Below, one piece after another: positions 10,742 to 20,795 of a stretch of 64,000 nucleotides of DNA; the first letter of the stretch is position 1; each line of letters begins with the position of its first letter. The position numbers and the translations under genes were made by a program. The notes beneath the pieces are model-generated. The model was not told where the DNA came from, ran no database searches, and saw only the letters and a list, made by a program, of their open reading frames with translations. Source of the DNA: Takakia lepidozioides (lineage: Eukaryota > Streptophyta > Takakiopsida > Takakiales > Takakiaceae); the NCBI GenBank assembly GCA_030704615.1, contig CM060733.1, positions 75,988,907 to 76,052,906 of the forward strand, given 5' to 3'.

Positions 10742-11982
10742 GCAGAACAGAGGAAAACTGCAGCATACCTTCTGACCATCGTTGACAAGACCCTGCGTGT
10801 TGATGCAAGTCCAGATCTTATTCAGGATGGGTGCTGCACTTCTCCCCGTCCATACTTTGATATCATTCTCAGTGACTTCTCCATCAGCTGCTAGCACAAC
10901 AACACAGCCGTCGTCGTCCAACATGTTGGCTGCAAACCCGAATGTATGGCTCCAGTATCTTTCGTCGTACTTGTTCCACCAGGGTAGTGAGCCCAGCCCC
11001 AGTATCTCCTGCCTATCCGGGATATCCACAAGGATCATGTCGATGGAGGCTTTCACCGCCCTGCCCCCGACTGTGCTCTTTTTTGCCGTGGCTCATCGCC
11101 ACAAAATACTCCATCATCTTTGTGTAGCCGGGAGTGTCCTCCATATCGTTGCCTGTGGCCTTCCTCTTCCCCTTCCCCTGGTGGGCCTCAATCGCCTTCT
11201 TCAATCTCGTTTTCTCCAGCCTTCTGGTCAAAGCAGTTAGGAAATTTTCATTAACACACTCCACAATTGTGGGTGTTTTGAGAACTTCCCTGCCCGCAAT
11301 GTGCACCGTACGGTAGGGTCTGCCAGGTGCATCCTCGTATAGTGATCTCTTCGCAGCCGAACCCCCGGAGCGCTGGCCCTTGTGAATTTTCGGACGAGGT
11401 GTGGCCCCCTGGGTGTTATCCTGCTGGAAATCCTCGTCGGAATCCTCGTCATCTGGCTGACTATGTTGCTGCTTCTTCTTCTTGGGTGTGGGGCTCTTTG
11501 TCTCTTGCCCCTGTTTGCGCGTTCTTTTCTTCCTGTCCTTGGGCTGCTCAGCTGCCTGCTTCTCCACCTGCTCCTTCGCCAACGCTGCCGCCTTGGCTGA
11601 CTTTCTCAGTGCTTTCTGCTTTGCTGCCTCCTCTGCTTTCAGTTTTTCCGCGTCCTCAGGTTGGGGATCCAAATGCGCCTTCATAGCCCGGGCATTCGCT
11701 TCCTTCTTCAAGTTAACCTCCGAGAGGTCAATGGTCCCACTTGGGAAATCCACATACCAGGGACAGTCTACCAAATGCTCGGCATGCCACTCTTTTGCCA
11801 TTACTTCTATGTACGTCGTACCACAACCTCCAGGTGTCCTCCACGCCAGGAAGAATGGTGGAACCCTTTGAATGGCTCCGGACGGAATGAGAGCAAAATT
11901 TATGTACCTACAATCACGAGCCAGTTCAACAAAAATCATGCTACTGATGCATCATGCAAGAGGAAGTTCTGAATGTAGAAGG

Positions 11983-12066
11983 TATTTCAGTGCCGAAATA
12001 CGCAATGGACCGTGCCCCAATTACCCAGCATTCACATCTTGCGGAGGTATATTTCGGCGCCGCAAT
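11983..12066. repeat. Two palindromes in a copy B intron, 68 bp apart
   Basis: Members at 11983-11998 (ATTTCAGTGCCGAAAT) and 12051-12066 (ATTTCGGCGCCGCAAT) lie in the intron between the exon ending near 12133 and the linker exon starting near 11939. Their spacing matches the 66-bp period of the array at 8910-9189. Confidence 0.75.
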
Positions 12067-12380
12067 ACCCACCGCTGCTTGGCTAAATCCTCAAAACTGC
12101 AAATAGGGGGATGCATTGGCAGCAGATTACCTGAATAGGACTCGCATTGCCGCTTTGTCGGCACCCTCTTGCTCTTCAATGTATACGCTGCGTCTTGCCT
12201 TTGCAATTTCTCCGAAAAAGAGGTTTGCGAAGCGCCCTCGCCAGGACTGCACGTAGTTCTCCATTGTCTCTGGTTTCGTCCAGTCGATCTGTAACTTGAA
12301 AGTGGTGGTGTTGCAATCCAATTGCTCTTGGGCATGGGTCAGTACCTACAACAGTGCAGGTCTCCAAAACATTCATGAAT

Positions 12381-12530
12381 ATGAAATTCCTGGGGGGTGC
12401 ACTCCAGCCAATATGTACCAACCACGTGCGTGCACAGGAGGGGGTATTTTAAACCCCTCCATGTACAACATTATATATATAGAGGGGGTTTAAATCACCT
12501 TAAATATAATCTTACAGGAGGGGGTAATTA
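12381..12530. mobile_element. Right terminus of the split TIR transposon
   Basis: ATGAAATT (12381-12388, the reverse complement of AATTTCAT) is followed by CCTGGGGGGTGCACTCC. The terminus resembles 4458 onward, including a shared CACGTGCG about 35 bp in. On the strand of copy B the order is terminus, AATTTCAT, intron, exon, which mirrors copy A (intron, AATTTCAT, terminus). Interior sequence has GGGGGT/ACCCCC runs like the left end. Confidence 0.55.
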
Positions 12531-12537
12531 AATTTCA

Positions 12538-12612
12538 GGTGTAATCTAGTGGTAAGGACGTAGATTGTGTTACGACGCACCGCGGGATCAAATCGCGATG
12601 TACTGGTTTACG
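12538..12612 (+). other. tRNA-like Pol III promoter boxes, possible SINE
   Basis: The stretch contains an A-box-like TGTAATCTAGTGGT near 12540 and a B-box match GATCAAATC near 12588. Their spacing is in the range of tRNA-derived promoters, and a pyrimidine-rich tract follows. The cloverleaf does not fold cleanly by eye, so a tRNA-derived SINE head is more likely than a working tRNA gene. Confidence 0.3.
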
Positions 12613-12753
12613 ACTGTTTTTTCGCTTTTCTTTTCTTTTCTTTTCTCCCCGCGATCTGTCTCCCACGGGCTCTCTTTTCCCTCCTCTCCCGCGCCCCTTC
12701 CGCGTCAGCTTGGTCTTAGCCGGCCATGTTTCAATCTCTTCCTGCTCAATCTC

Positions 12754-12876
12754 GCCGTGGGTAGATGGTCAACTAGAAACAACAACGGCAGCAACGCATT
12801 GATAGAACAAGGCACTACTAATGAAGGTACCTTCTTCAACGCATTTCAGCCTGTTTTCCCTGTTAGCAGAGTCGTC
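12754..12876. repeat. Right arm of inverted repeat (partner at 7467-7590)
   Basis: The reverse complement aligns with 7467-7590 across about 120 bp with roughly 85-90% identity by eye, including AACAGGGAAAA, GGTACCTTCATTAG, GCCTTGTTCTATCAA and GTTGACCATCTACCC. The pair encloses copy B, and inversion between the arms would place B on the same strand as copy A. Confidence 0.8.
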
Positions 12877-13663
12877 CCTAATTTTTCTTGTTGAATTCTG
12901 CAAGTTAGCTCGTTGGTGGATCTATGGTGGTTTTGGAGTGATTGCACTTTTAACTAAGCTGCAGTGTGGGATGTTTCAACTCCAAAGCCACGGCGACAGA
13001 TGTGGCTGCGATAATGTGAAAGGAGGCAAGTTCTTCTCCGGGGAAGTGGAGTGGATAGGAACAGAAGACCCACGGTATTTGCTGAACTAAATGTGTTTGC
13101 AGAGATGATGTTTGCGAGCATTTTGGTCAGAGTGATGGGCTGACCTATGCCTGATTTGCCTGTACTTCTTTGTTTGAGGTCTGGCCTATATGGGCGGTGT
13201 GTCCCATAGCGAGGGGAACTGAGTGGAAGGTGAGCAAGTCCCAAGCAAGTCTCAGTGACAGATCTGATACAGCTGTCACATTGAAATAGCTGAAGAAGGG
13301 GAAGACTGAAGCTGTGGGTACTGCTTGATTTCCCATGACGATGAAGCAAGGAGGCCTGAACTTGGTCACCCGAGCCTCAAGATGAGGACATGATTGGAGG
13401 AAGACGATGGTTTGTCGTTTTAGCACAATTTCTTCCCGTAATGTCGTGGCACCTTCTCTGTCTAGCCCATTCTAGCACCAGTCATTTTTTATCGCTTGTG
13501 TGGATAGCCGTTGCCGGCCAATGGGGGCACGTATTGCCGTTGCCCCAGAGAAGATCACGTGAGAGGGTGTTCCGCAGTGGGTTTTCAATGTTTGCATCTC
13601 CGTGTTGAAACACTACAGTGATTACTTGTCCCTTTCCATTCCCGGTGGGCACACACTTCCTCA

Positions 13664-14404
13664 ATGTCGCCCTGTGTAAATGCCTTCTGCATTCGACGGA
13701 GCGGGATTCGAGGTTCGCGATTGCGTGAGCCGGTGATGGGAGACATTATGGTGGAGTTGGACTTCAGTGAAGGTACACGTAGGGTGACAAGTTTCCGAGC
13801 ACTTCTGTGGGATTCTCTTTGGGTGAGGCCTGCGAGTGGACAACAGTGGATACTTGTTGTGCGAGATAGACCTAGAAGACGGAGTGTTCGTCTCTTCATC
13901 ATGAGATGTTGCTGCGGTGAGTTCTGGAGGTCTTACTACCATAACTATACTGCACCTCCACAATATTTGCTCCCAGATAGGGCTCTTGAGTTGTTCACTC
14001 ACTCTTATGGGCCAGGGAATATATTGTTGACACTAAGGGAGAATCGGAACAGGTTTGTCCTGGATGTTTGCGAATTTCACGACGCTGTGGAGGAGGTCCT
14101 TATAGGAGGCCTCCAATATCTGCATGTTTTCACGAACGTGACCTCTATAGATATCTTGTATCTTTATGTGCGCCATCTTAATCCAGAAAACGGCAATGCG
14201 CAGTGGACGACTACCGCACCACTCCTAATTCTGGACCTGTGGTTCGTGTTGTGGATGTCAACACAACAGCATAGAGCGTTAAGGATCATTGTGGAGGGTG
14301 ATTGGAGGGCACAGGCTCCGGGTTATGGTAGATCCACAGGTTTCTTATGCCGCAGTGGTCCATTTCTGATGATGGAAGCTCAGAGTTGTCGCTATACAAA
14401 ATAA
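13664..14404 (+). CDS. Uncharacterised 246-aa ORF
   Basis: Uninterrupted frame with an ATG at 13664. The N-terminal third is Arg-rich (IRRSGIRGSRLREP); the rest has several hydrophobic beta-strand-like stretches (LLILDLWFVLWM) and ordinary composition. No signal peptide, zinc site or catalytic motif is recognisable. No introns are obvious, and a palindrome half-site (CGGCGCCGAAAT) lies about 220 bp after the stop. It could be a domesticated or decayed transposon gene, or chance. Length beyond random expectation is the only support. Confidence 0.35.
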   Translation: MSPCVNAFCIRRSGIRGSRLREPVMGDIMVELDFSEGTRRVTSFRALLWDSLWVRPASGQQWILVVRDRPRRRSVRLFIMRCCCGEFWRSYYHNYTAPPQYLLPDRALELFTHSYGPGNILLTLRENRNRFVLDVCEFHDAVEEVLIGGLQYLHVFTNVTSIDILYLYVRHLNPENGNAQWTTTAPLLILDLWFVLWMSTQQHRALRIIVEGDWRAQAPGYGRSTGFLCRSGPFLMMEAQSCRYTK

Positions 14405-14727
14405 AAACTTGTAGTTTCCTGATGTTTGTATTTTGAGCGTGTATGGCAATTTTCTGTCATGTCAATGTGGTGTTGATGTTGTGTTGAATGGGGTTTGCAA
14501 GTTGAGCTGTCGTCTGACCCTAAATATATTACCCTGTCAGCACAATGGCTTGTGAGGGCTACAAGTTTGTGTCTCTTTCCTGTCCTGCACAATGTTTTAC
14601 AGTCGTGACGTGGAATAACGGCGCCGAAATACCTCATTCCGCATCCTGGACCAAGAGAAACATACCCTATTATCGAGGTATGAGGACATAATACCGTCAA
14701 TAAAGGCACGAAAATTCCAATTCCGTA

Positions 14728-14781
14728 GATGCCCGCTCATGAGCTCATAGGCTCATAGGCTCATGGGCTCATGGGCTCATG
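14728..14781. repeat. 8-bp tandem repeat GCTCATRG
   Basis: About six consecutive units of GCTCATAG / GCTCATGG, a simple microsatellite in the gap before copy C. Confidence 0.85.
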
Positions 14782-17020
14782 AAAAAGTAAACCTCAATCG
14801 ATATTGCTTCATTATCCATAGAAAGTCCGAAAATTTATGGGTCATTTCGATTGTCCAGATCCACTGGTAGAGGAGCTTGCATTCAAAACTGAAGCACAAC
14901 TATCAATGAACACCATAGTCCCACTATACACACGTCCATTCCTGCCACAAACCTGTCTAGGGGGAGATGTTTCGAGAGCAAATGTTCTTGCTGCAGCCTC
15001 AGCATAACATGGTAATTCAAGCATGGGTGGCGGACTTGGAAAGAAGTCCAGGTTCGCAAAGAAAAAGAGGAACCTAAGCGTAGTTGGGCTCCTGCAAAAC
15101 ATTGCAAACATTCATGAGAATCCCCAATTCCGACGCCACAATGGAGTCCCATGCAAAGAAGAAAAAACATACGACTTACTCACAAACAAAATCGTCGTCA
15201 ATTTTGATGTCCTCGTGTTCCAACGGCACTGCTGCGACAGCGGCATCTATCTGAGTACCTGAGGTTGAGCCCTCATGGAGGGGAGCAATTACCTCTTTGT
15301 ACAGGTCTCCATCCCCCTCAAAGGCGAACAGATGCCTTCCAGCAGCCTTGCAGGCATGGAACGATGCCCCTGCCAGACGAATAAACCAAATGAGCCAAGA
15401 TATGCGCACGAACCTGCACTTTTGAACTACAACAATGAAGGTAGATTATTGCTAGAGTGTGAAGGCCCGAACCTGTTCCAACAGTGAGGTCAACGGGACC
15501 CTTCAACACTGCAAGACTCGATGACTGTCTGCATGAATGCAGGACTTTTTTACAGTGTGGATGGGTGGCGTTCTCTTACGAGACAGTGTGCATCAAAAGC
15601 TCGTGTCTACGAAATAAAAACACTGGACTCACTGAGGTGAGCGCCAAGGCAACATCAAGGTAGGTAGCAGATGACAACCTTGCACTACGATTTCGTCAAC
15701 GCAAGGATGCAAGAGAAGATTGACAGCGCAGAAGGAAAATAAAGCTATCCAAACACGGGAAACATTTCTACAATATTGAATGAAATGGAGGATACGACAT
15801 ACCTTTTGGCCTGGGAAGTCCCTCTTTGTAAGTGGGAGACTATTAACTCCATTCCAGCTTTTAGTCACCTTCATCCCACCAGACTTCAGGAAACTGGACA
15901 GTAGTCGTCGGCACTTTGCATTGGCAGCTTGTAGGATGAGCAAACACCCATTGTCAGCCAAGAAGTTCCCACAAAACTTGAAGACCCAGGGCCAGTAGCG
16001 CTCGTCCCATTCATTCCAGGCTGGAGTGATACCTTTCGGTAAAAGATCCGGGACTGGAAGCCCGTCTGGAATGTCCACAATAACGAGCTCGTAGGCAAAG
16101 GGTTTTTTCTCTCCGTTCACCCACAATAACCTTTCCAGCCTTCACCCCCCAAAAACAATCCAATTCAAAGGACATTTGAACACATTGCAAGAACCAAATG
16201 ACAAGTAGGGGAGTGGATAAGGAATTTACAAGAGTGAGGAATGAAGACAATGTCTCCCAAGTTGGGGACTTCTCTTTGACTGTGCCGCCTTTCCTCATTG
16301 ATTCCATCATGTCCAAGAAGCTTTTGTTGACTGTCTTGTGTTGGTATCCCGTGGCCACACCTCTGCCAGGGTTAGGTAGGGTCTCGTATGGTTTGTCCGA
16401 CAGAGCCAGTCGTGAACCCCTCTGAGCCCCTCCTGCCACAGCAGCTGCTGCCTGACTTTGTTCGCCCTCTTTCTTTTTGTCCTTCTTCTTTCCACCCTTC
16501 TTTTTCGGGCTCTGATTTACAACTCGTTCATTTGCTTTAAGAAGCCGGAGATCTCTCAACTGCAGCTACCTATCTATCAGAGGAGCAAGAGCCTCTGCAT
16601 TGTCATTCAAGTTTCGTAGGACGATCTCCTCCCATGGTGTCGATTGTTTCGGGCAATCAAGGTACCACCCACAGTCTTTGAAATGAGACCTGCTTCGGTC
16701 CTCTAGAATTCCCATTGTATACATTGTTGTGTCGGGATTTGTCTTTGCCTAGCTGTCAATGAAGAATGGGTAGGAGCTTAGAAAACCACCTGGAAAAAGC
16801 ACTCCGTGGATATATCTGCAAAAACAAAAACAACAAAAATCAGGAGAGTTCATAGGAAGACATGATAGCAAGCTCCAACCTTTTGTTGTACTTAACAAAA
16901 CACAATCCAAGTGCAGGCAAAACTCATCCTTGCGTCAACAAAAGCCTCTTTCCGGTTCTGAAACAAGAGTTTGACAGTTAAGAAATCCTTTTATCACACA
17001 AGTCGTTGGCTGCCATCAAA

Positions 17021-17276
17021 CAGGCTTGCGCCAACGCAAGCCTCATGCAGACCCGATAGAAGTCACGTTTCCTCACAGTTTTTGCACGAAACACTCCATA
17101 GCTGTACTTAAAATTCTCAAAACATACCCCTTCCTAATACTTGGTTCAAACTACCAATATCTATTTCACACACAAGACAGGCTTGCGTCAACGCAAGCCT
17201 GATCCTAGCCCAAAGACCTGAGGAGAATGCAAGCCATGACTAGCAGGGTCCGCAGGCTTGCGTTAATGCAAGCCTC
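17021..17276. repeat. Three 24-bp palindromes in a copy C intron (CTTGCGTCAACGCAAG family)
   Basis: Sites at 17021-17043, 17179-17201 and 17253-17276 share arms CAGGCTTGCGT and its reverse complement around a CA centre, with small changes (CCAACG, TTAATG). All lie in the intron between the exon ending near 17340 and the linker exon region. A weaker version is near 16930. Confidence 0.85.
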
Positions 17277-18170
17277 AATAGAGGCAGCTTCTATCTTAAA
17301 GAACAGCTCAAAACATTGAAAAGCATGAAATGAAACCTGTATATGACTCGCTTCATCGCTTGCTCCCCATTGTACTGCGCATCGAACAAATTGGAATGGT
17401 TAATCCCACCATCCACAGCAAATTCGCGGAAGAACGCATGGTCCCAAACGATCCCTTTCCACCTCCTTATCCAGGTCTCGAATGACTCTTTGGGTGTAGC
17501 AACGACTATCTTGAAGTCTGTTAGAGATTTCTCCATAACCTCCTCAGCCCTCTCCTCCAACTGGCACGCAAATAACTTGGTTAGATTTTGCGAATGCACT
17601 CAAACACATTCAACACAGACATTGAAGAGCTGTGTAACGATATTTTTACCTGCGCCCAAAATGTGGCTTTATGAAGCCAGATGTCCCACACTTGGTCACT
17701 GAAAGGGGTGACGACTCCAGTGGTGGCGTTCTTCTCCCCATGGGAAAGCTATTTGCTTGCCGTAGAACAGGCTCAGAGTTCCAAATTTGAAGCCACCGTA
17801 TTTTCACTGCTGGCTCCACCATTGCCATGGCAAGCCTGTGCAGCTTCTCTTGTGTCATTTCAGGCTTTGTTGTCTTGCTCCAATGAATGCGAACCTCTTC
17901 CAGAAATTGAGAGCCAAGACCAGGATCAGCTATGCGCAGTTGTTTGGTGAACGCAGTCACCACCTTCCCGCGGAATTCGTTCATGTGGAAGGTCATTGCC
18001 GCCTCAATACCGTAGGCAGTGCATTCACTCTCTGGAGTTTTTCCGTAATATTCCGCTTTTCCCCTCTCTCCCGCATCAGCAATTTCTTGCTATCCAACCC
18101 AAAAGCAACGTTAAAAAGGTCAGAGTCCTAAATGTGCAATAGGTACCTGAATCTAAACTTCACAATGATT

Positions 18171-18194
18171 CAGGCTTGCGTTGGCACAAGCCTG
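18171..18194. repeat. Palindrome of the copy C family in another intron
   Basis: CAGGCTTGCGTTGG followed by CACAAGCCTG. It lies in the intron between the HTLFRMQ exon and the next helical exon of copy C. Confidence 0.75.
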
Positions 18195-19190
18195 AACATG
18201 GGTACATATGAATAATAATAAAAAGGTTGTTTGCAGGACCTACCGTGTACATGTACTCCAGGAACGCATCCCTTGTGAGTGTGTACCATGTCTCTACTCT
18301 TTTGGAGGTCTCGCACTTCTCGAAGGCCTCGGGTGAAAGAATAATCTTGAAGCTGGACAATGGCATCCGTCCAAGCTTTTGCATCCTGAATAATGTGTGC
18401 ACTAAGTTTGTGGTGACATGGGAAGACTCTGTCTGCTTGCACCATCAAACCGAGTGTGAGAAAAGGTGTTAATGGCAAATAATAGCATTTGAGGTTGTAT
18501 CAGAATCTGGTGGATGATGAGAACTTACTTGTTTATATCATGCATGGCTGTTAGTAGCTGCGTGTGGTTTCCCTTCGGATCCAAAATGCACGCCGCGACG
18601 GAGTAATGCCAATCTTTCTCCTCTCGATGCATAGATTCAATGTACTCCATCCAAGCAAGCAGGCGGTGGTTCCCGTCCCAAACAAAGAACATCTTGTTGT
18701 TGTCCACCTGCAACTCCGGACTCCTGGACAGAGACTGCTCGAATTCCAAATTCACTTCCCTCCAGCAGTCATCCCACTTGCCCTCGATATTGTCGTCTAG
18801 ATTCAGTCTCTCGTTCCCATTGGAGTCTCCAACAGAAATGTAAAAGACTGGGGTTCCAAACACGTACCCATGCACAAAATCTCCTTGAAGCTTCCTGATA
18901 TCCCCGGCCAGGGCAGGACGAATAGCAGGTATTGATATCATCCTGCAGAGAGGTACCATGCGGTTCGCCTCCATAACCATCATGGATCGGATTACCTGTC
19001 CAGACTTCACTTTTGAACCTGACCTTATCTTGATGGCCATGACTTTATAATCCATACCTGTGTCTTGCACTTCAGTTTGGACTACTGTCGCTGCAACAGG
19101 GCCTTTGCCCTTTCTCCTCTTCTTCTGCTCATCAGAAGAAACAAGAAATACATTATCAGATCAAAAGCGGGATTCTGTGATCCATAAGAT

Positions 19191-19586
19191 CAGCCTTGCG
19201 TTAACGCAAGGATGACATGGACGTCTTCAAAGGACCGTTTGACAATCCCAAATAGGCTGTGATCTTTCAGTTAACTGAGCAATAGTTGCCTATACATTAC
19301 ATCCTTATGTTGACGCAAGCATGGATCGGAGATCAAAAAGATTCTCTCACAAAGGATGTTTTGCTTTTCTTAGACACACAGCAGGGCTCTCAAAAAGACT
19401 GACACAGATTCTGGATCCTGCATAGATTTGTATCCACTAAACTTCAGGCTTGCGTCAACGCAAGCCTGGTCTGTGTGCCTGCTTACCTCGCTATCTATAC
19501 AACTATGTTTAGATTGAGAGCCGCAAATCGATATAAACTCAAAGTTCTGGGAATAACCAAATCAGACTTGCGTCAACGCAAGCCTG
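19191..19586. repeat. Four palindromes of the copy C family in the intron before the ParB exon
   Basis: Sites at 19191-19212 (CTTGCGTTAACGCAAG core, a perfect palindrome), 19303-19323 (degenerate), 19445-19468 (perfect apart from the central CA) and 19564-19586. Their spacing is about 110-140 bp. Confidence 0.85.
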
Positions 19587-20795
19587 CACTGGATGTCTGT
19601 TCCATGTATCATTCTTCTCTACTGAACCACACTACGCAAACTTGAAGTGTTTCAGATGAAAAGGCTATTTAGGATTTCGTTGACACAACCATGGATAGTG
19701 TGCTCTCACACAAAAGCAGGGTGCAAATATTTACCTCTGTCGGGTGCTCGCCTTGGCCTGATGGTGCTGATCCATCCCTTTTGTTCCCCTTCTCCATCGC
19801 CGCGACCTGCTCTCGTACAGGCTGCAAGCGAGGAGAATGGTTAGACATGAAGAGAATACAATGCACAGTGTACAAGTACATGGGCAATGGTTTAGGGTTT
19901 TCTCACCTCGACTTGTATTGCTTCTTCTTGGGCCTCTTGAATGGAGTGGAGTGGAGAAAAACTCAAATCGGCTGGTGCCACCATAGATTGCGTTCCTGCA
20001 TCATCCATCTGCTTGTCGTCGGTTTGAGCCTCGGCGTCGTGCCCTTCTCTTGTCTGTGTTCCCTTGTTTCGCTCTGTTCCTCATTCTCGTCTCCTGCAAG
20101 CGAAACAAACTCTCCCTCTTCCCGACCTTTTTCTCTACTAGATGCCGCAGCCATTCTTTTGAACTCTCGCCCTAACCTCTTACCCTTCATTCTCTCAAGT
20201 GCTTTCCTTCGCTCTCTCTTGGTAGTGAAATATAAAGACTACCTCCTTTTGTGACGCTTGAACGCACTCCTAACTGTGCTAAACCCCTCCAGCTTGCTAG
20301 GCACTCTGCACGGTCATTCTCTCTGAAAGGACGGTGCTTTGCAGAGGGGTATTTCAAATGACGATTGGGGTTTGGGGATGAATGGAAAAGGTCATGTCCG
20401 CGCCTTTCGTTACATTGTCCACATAGGGCTTCTTCCTGATGTGTTATGTGCACTTCTTCATCCACCCTGGATGTCGGCGTATGCCACAACATGTGTCCAG
20501 CGGTGACAGGTTGGTTGTCGCTGAATTCGGCGCATGCAATGCTTTGGATACCTTTTCCAATACGCCCTCAATGTAACGGTCAAGCTCAACGGTATGTACG
20601 CGCAAAAATCAATGTGGTCAATTTAACCCTTGGCTCTTGGCCAATCGCTGCTTGTATAGGCACTGACGTGTAGTGGCCATGATCATTCTTTTGATAGTAT
20701 CAAGCGCCGGTCAGTGCCGGACATCCTCATCCTTTGGCAGTACATACCTGGTATCTTTGCAGCAGATATTACGTCTGTGAGGATTCGCCCCTCAA

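Larger units (their letters stand above)
9440..12345 (-). pseudogene. ParB/methyltransferase-family gene copy B, 3' half only
   Basis: The first remaining exon (about 12345-12133) matches copy D, ending AAMRVLFR against AMMRVVYR. Next come a long exon with a Lys/Glu-rich linker (from about 11939), then the motif IV-like VDIPD with the following strand (GCVVVLAADG), a motif X/I exon reading SPAF...VLDITANTG, and the continuation ACMWAGR...FSFEGDTALY. An acidic tail (EEEEEEEVQEI) and a final exon with FFLPAYVDTAAKEA close the gene at 9440. Motif order (IV before I) is that of beta-class amino-methyltransferases. An in-frame TAG at 10472-10474 falls where C and D have CAG or CAA (Gln), and one frame change lies just before VDIPD. 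Nothing upstream of the first exon remains; a transposon terminus starts at 12389. Confidence 0.75.
14842..20190 (-). pseudogene. ParB/methyltransferase-family gene copy C, near full length, with lesions
   Basis: From right to left: a charged N-terminus (about 20190-19906), a 29-aa exon (19823-19737), a large ParB-like exon (about 19123-18530) with MFFVWDGNHRLLAWMEYIES, then helical exons (HTLFRMQKLGR; EKLHRLAMAMVEPAVKIRWL) and an exon ending MKRVIYR. A linker exon (KKKGGKKKDKKK) is followed by the motif IV-like exon (ELVIVDIPDGLPVPDLLPKG, GCLLILQA), the motif X/I region (SPAFMQ...VDLTVGTG), the continuation SFHACKAAGRHLFAFEGDGD, and a last exon 14842-15091 (LPCYAEAAARTFALE). Lesions are a TAG at 16566-16568 in the linker, a one-base frame discrepancy at the exon following the ParB exon, and another just before VDLTVGTG. 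ParB domains bind DNA or CTP, and beta-class enzymes methylate adenine N6 or cytosine N4; neither activity is shown here. Confidence 0.75.

Noticed and set aside
12538-12612. Functional tRNA gene
   Set aside because: Stems do not pair well by eye and no sensible anticodon arm forms.
18530-19123. Sulfiredoxin, from the DGNHR motif of the ParB/Srx fold
   Set aside because: Sulfiredoxins are short with a catalytic Cys in a GCHR context; here the motif is DGNHR in a long protein followed by methyltransferase-like motifs.
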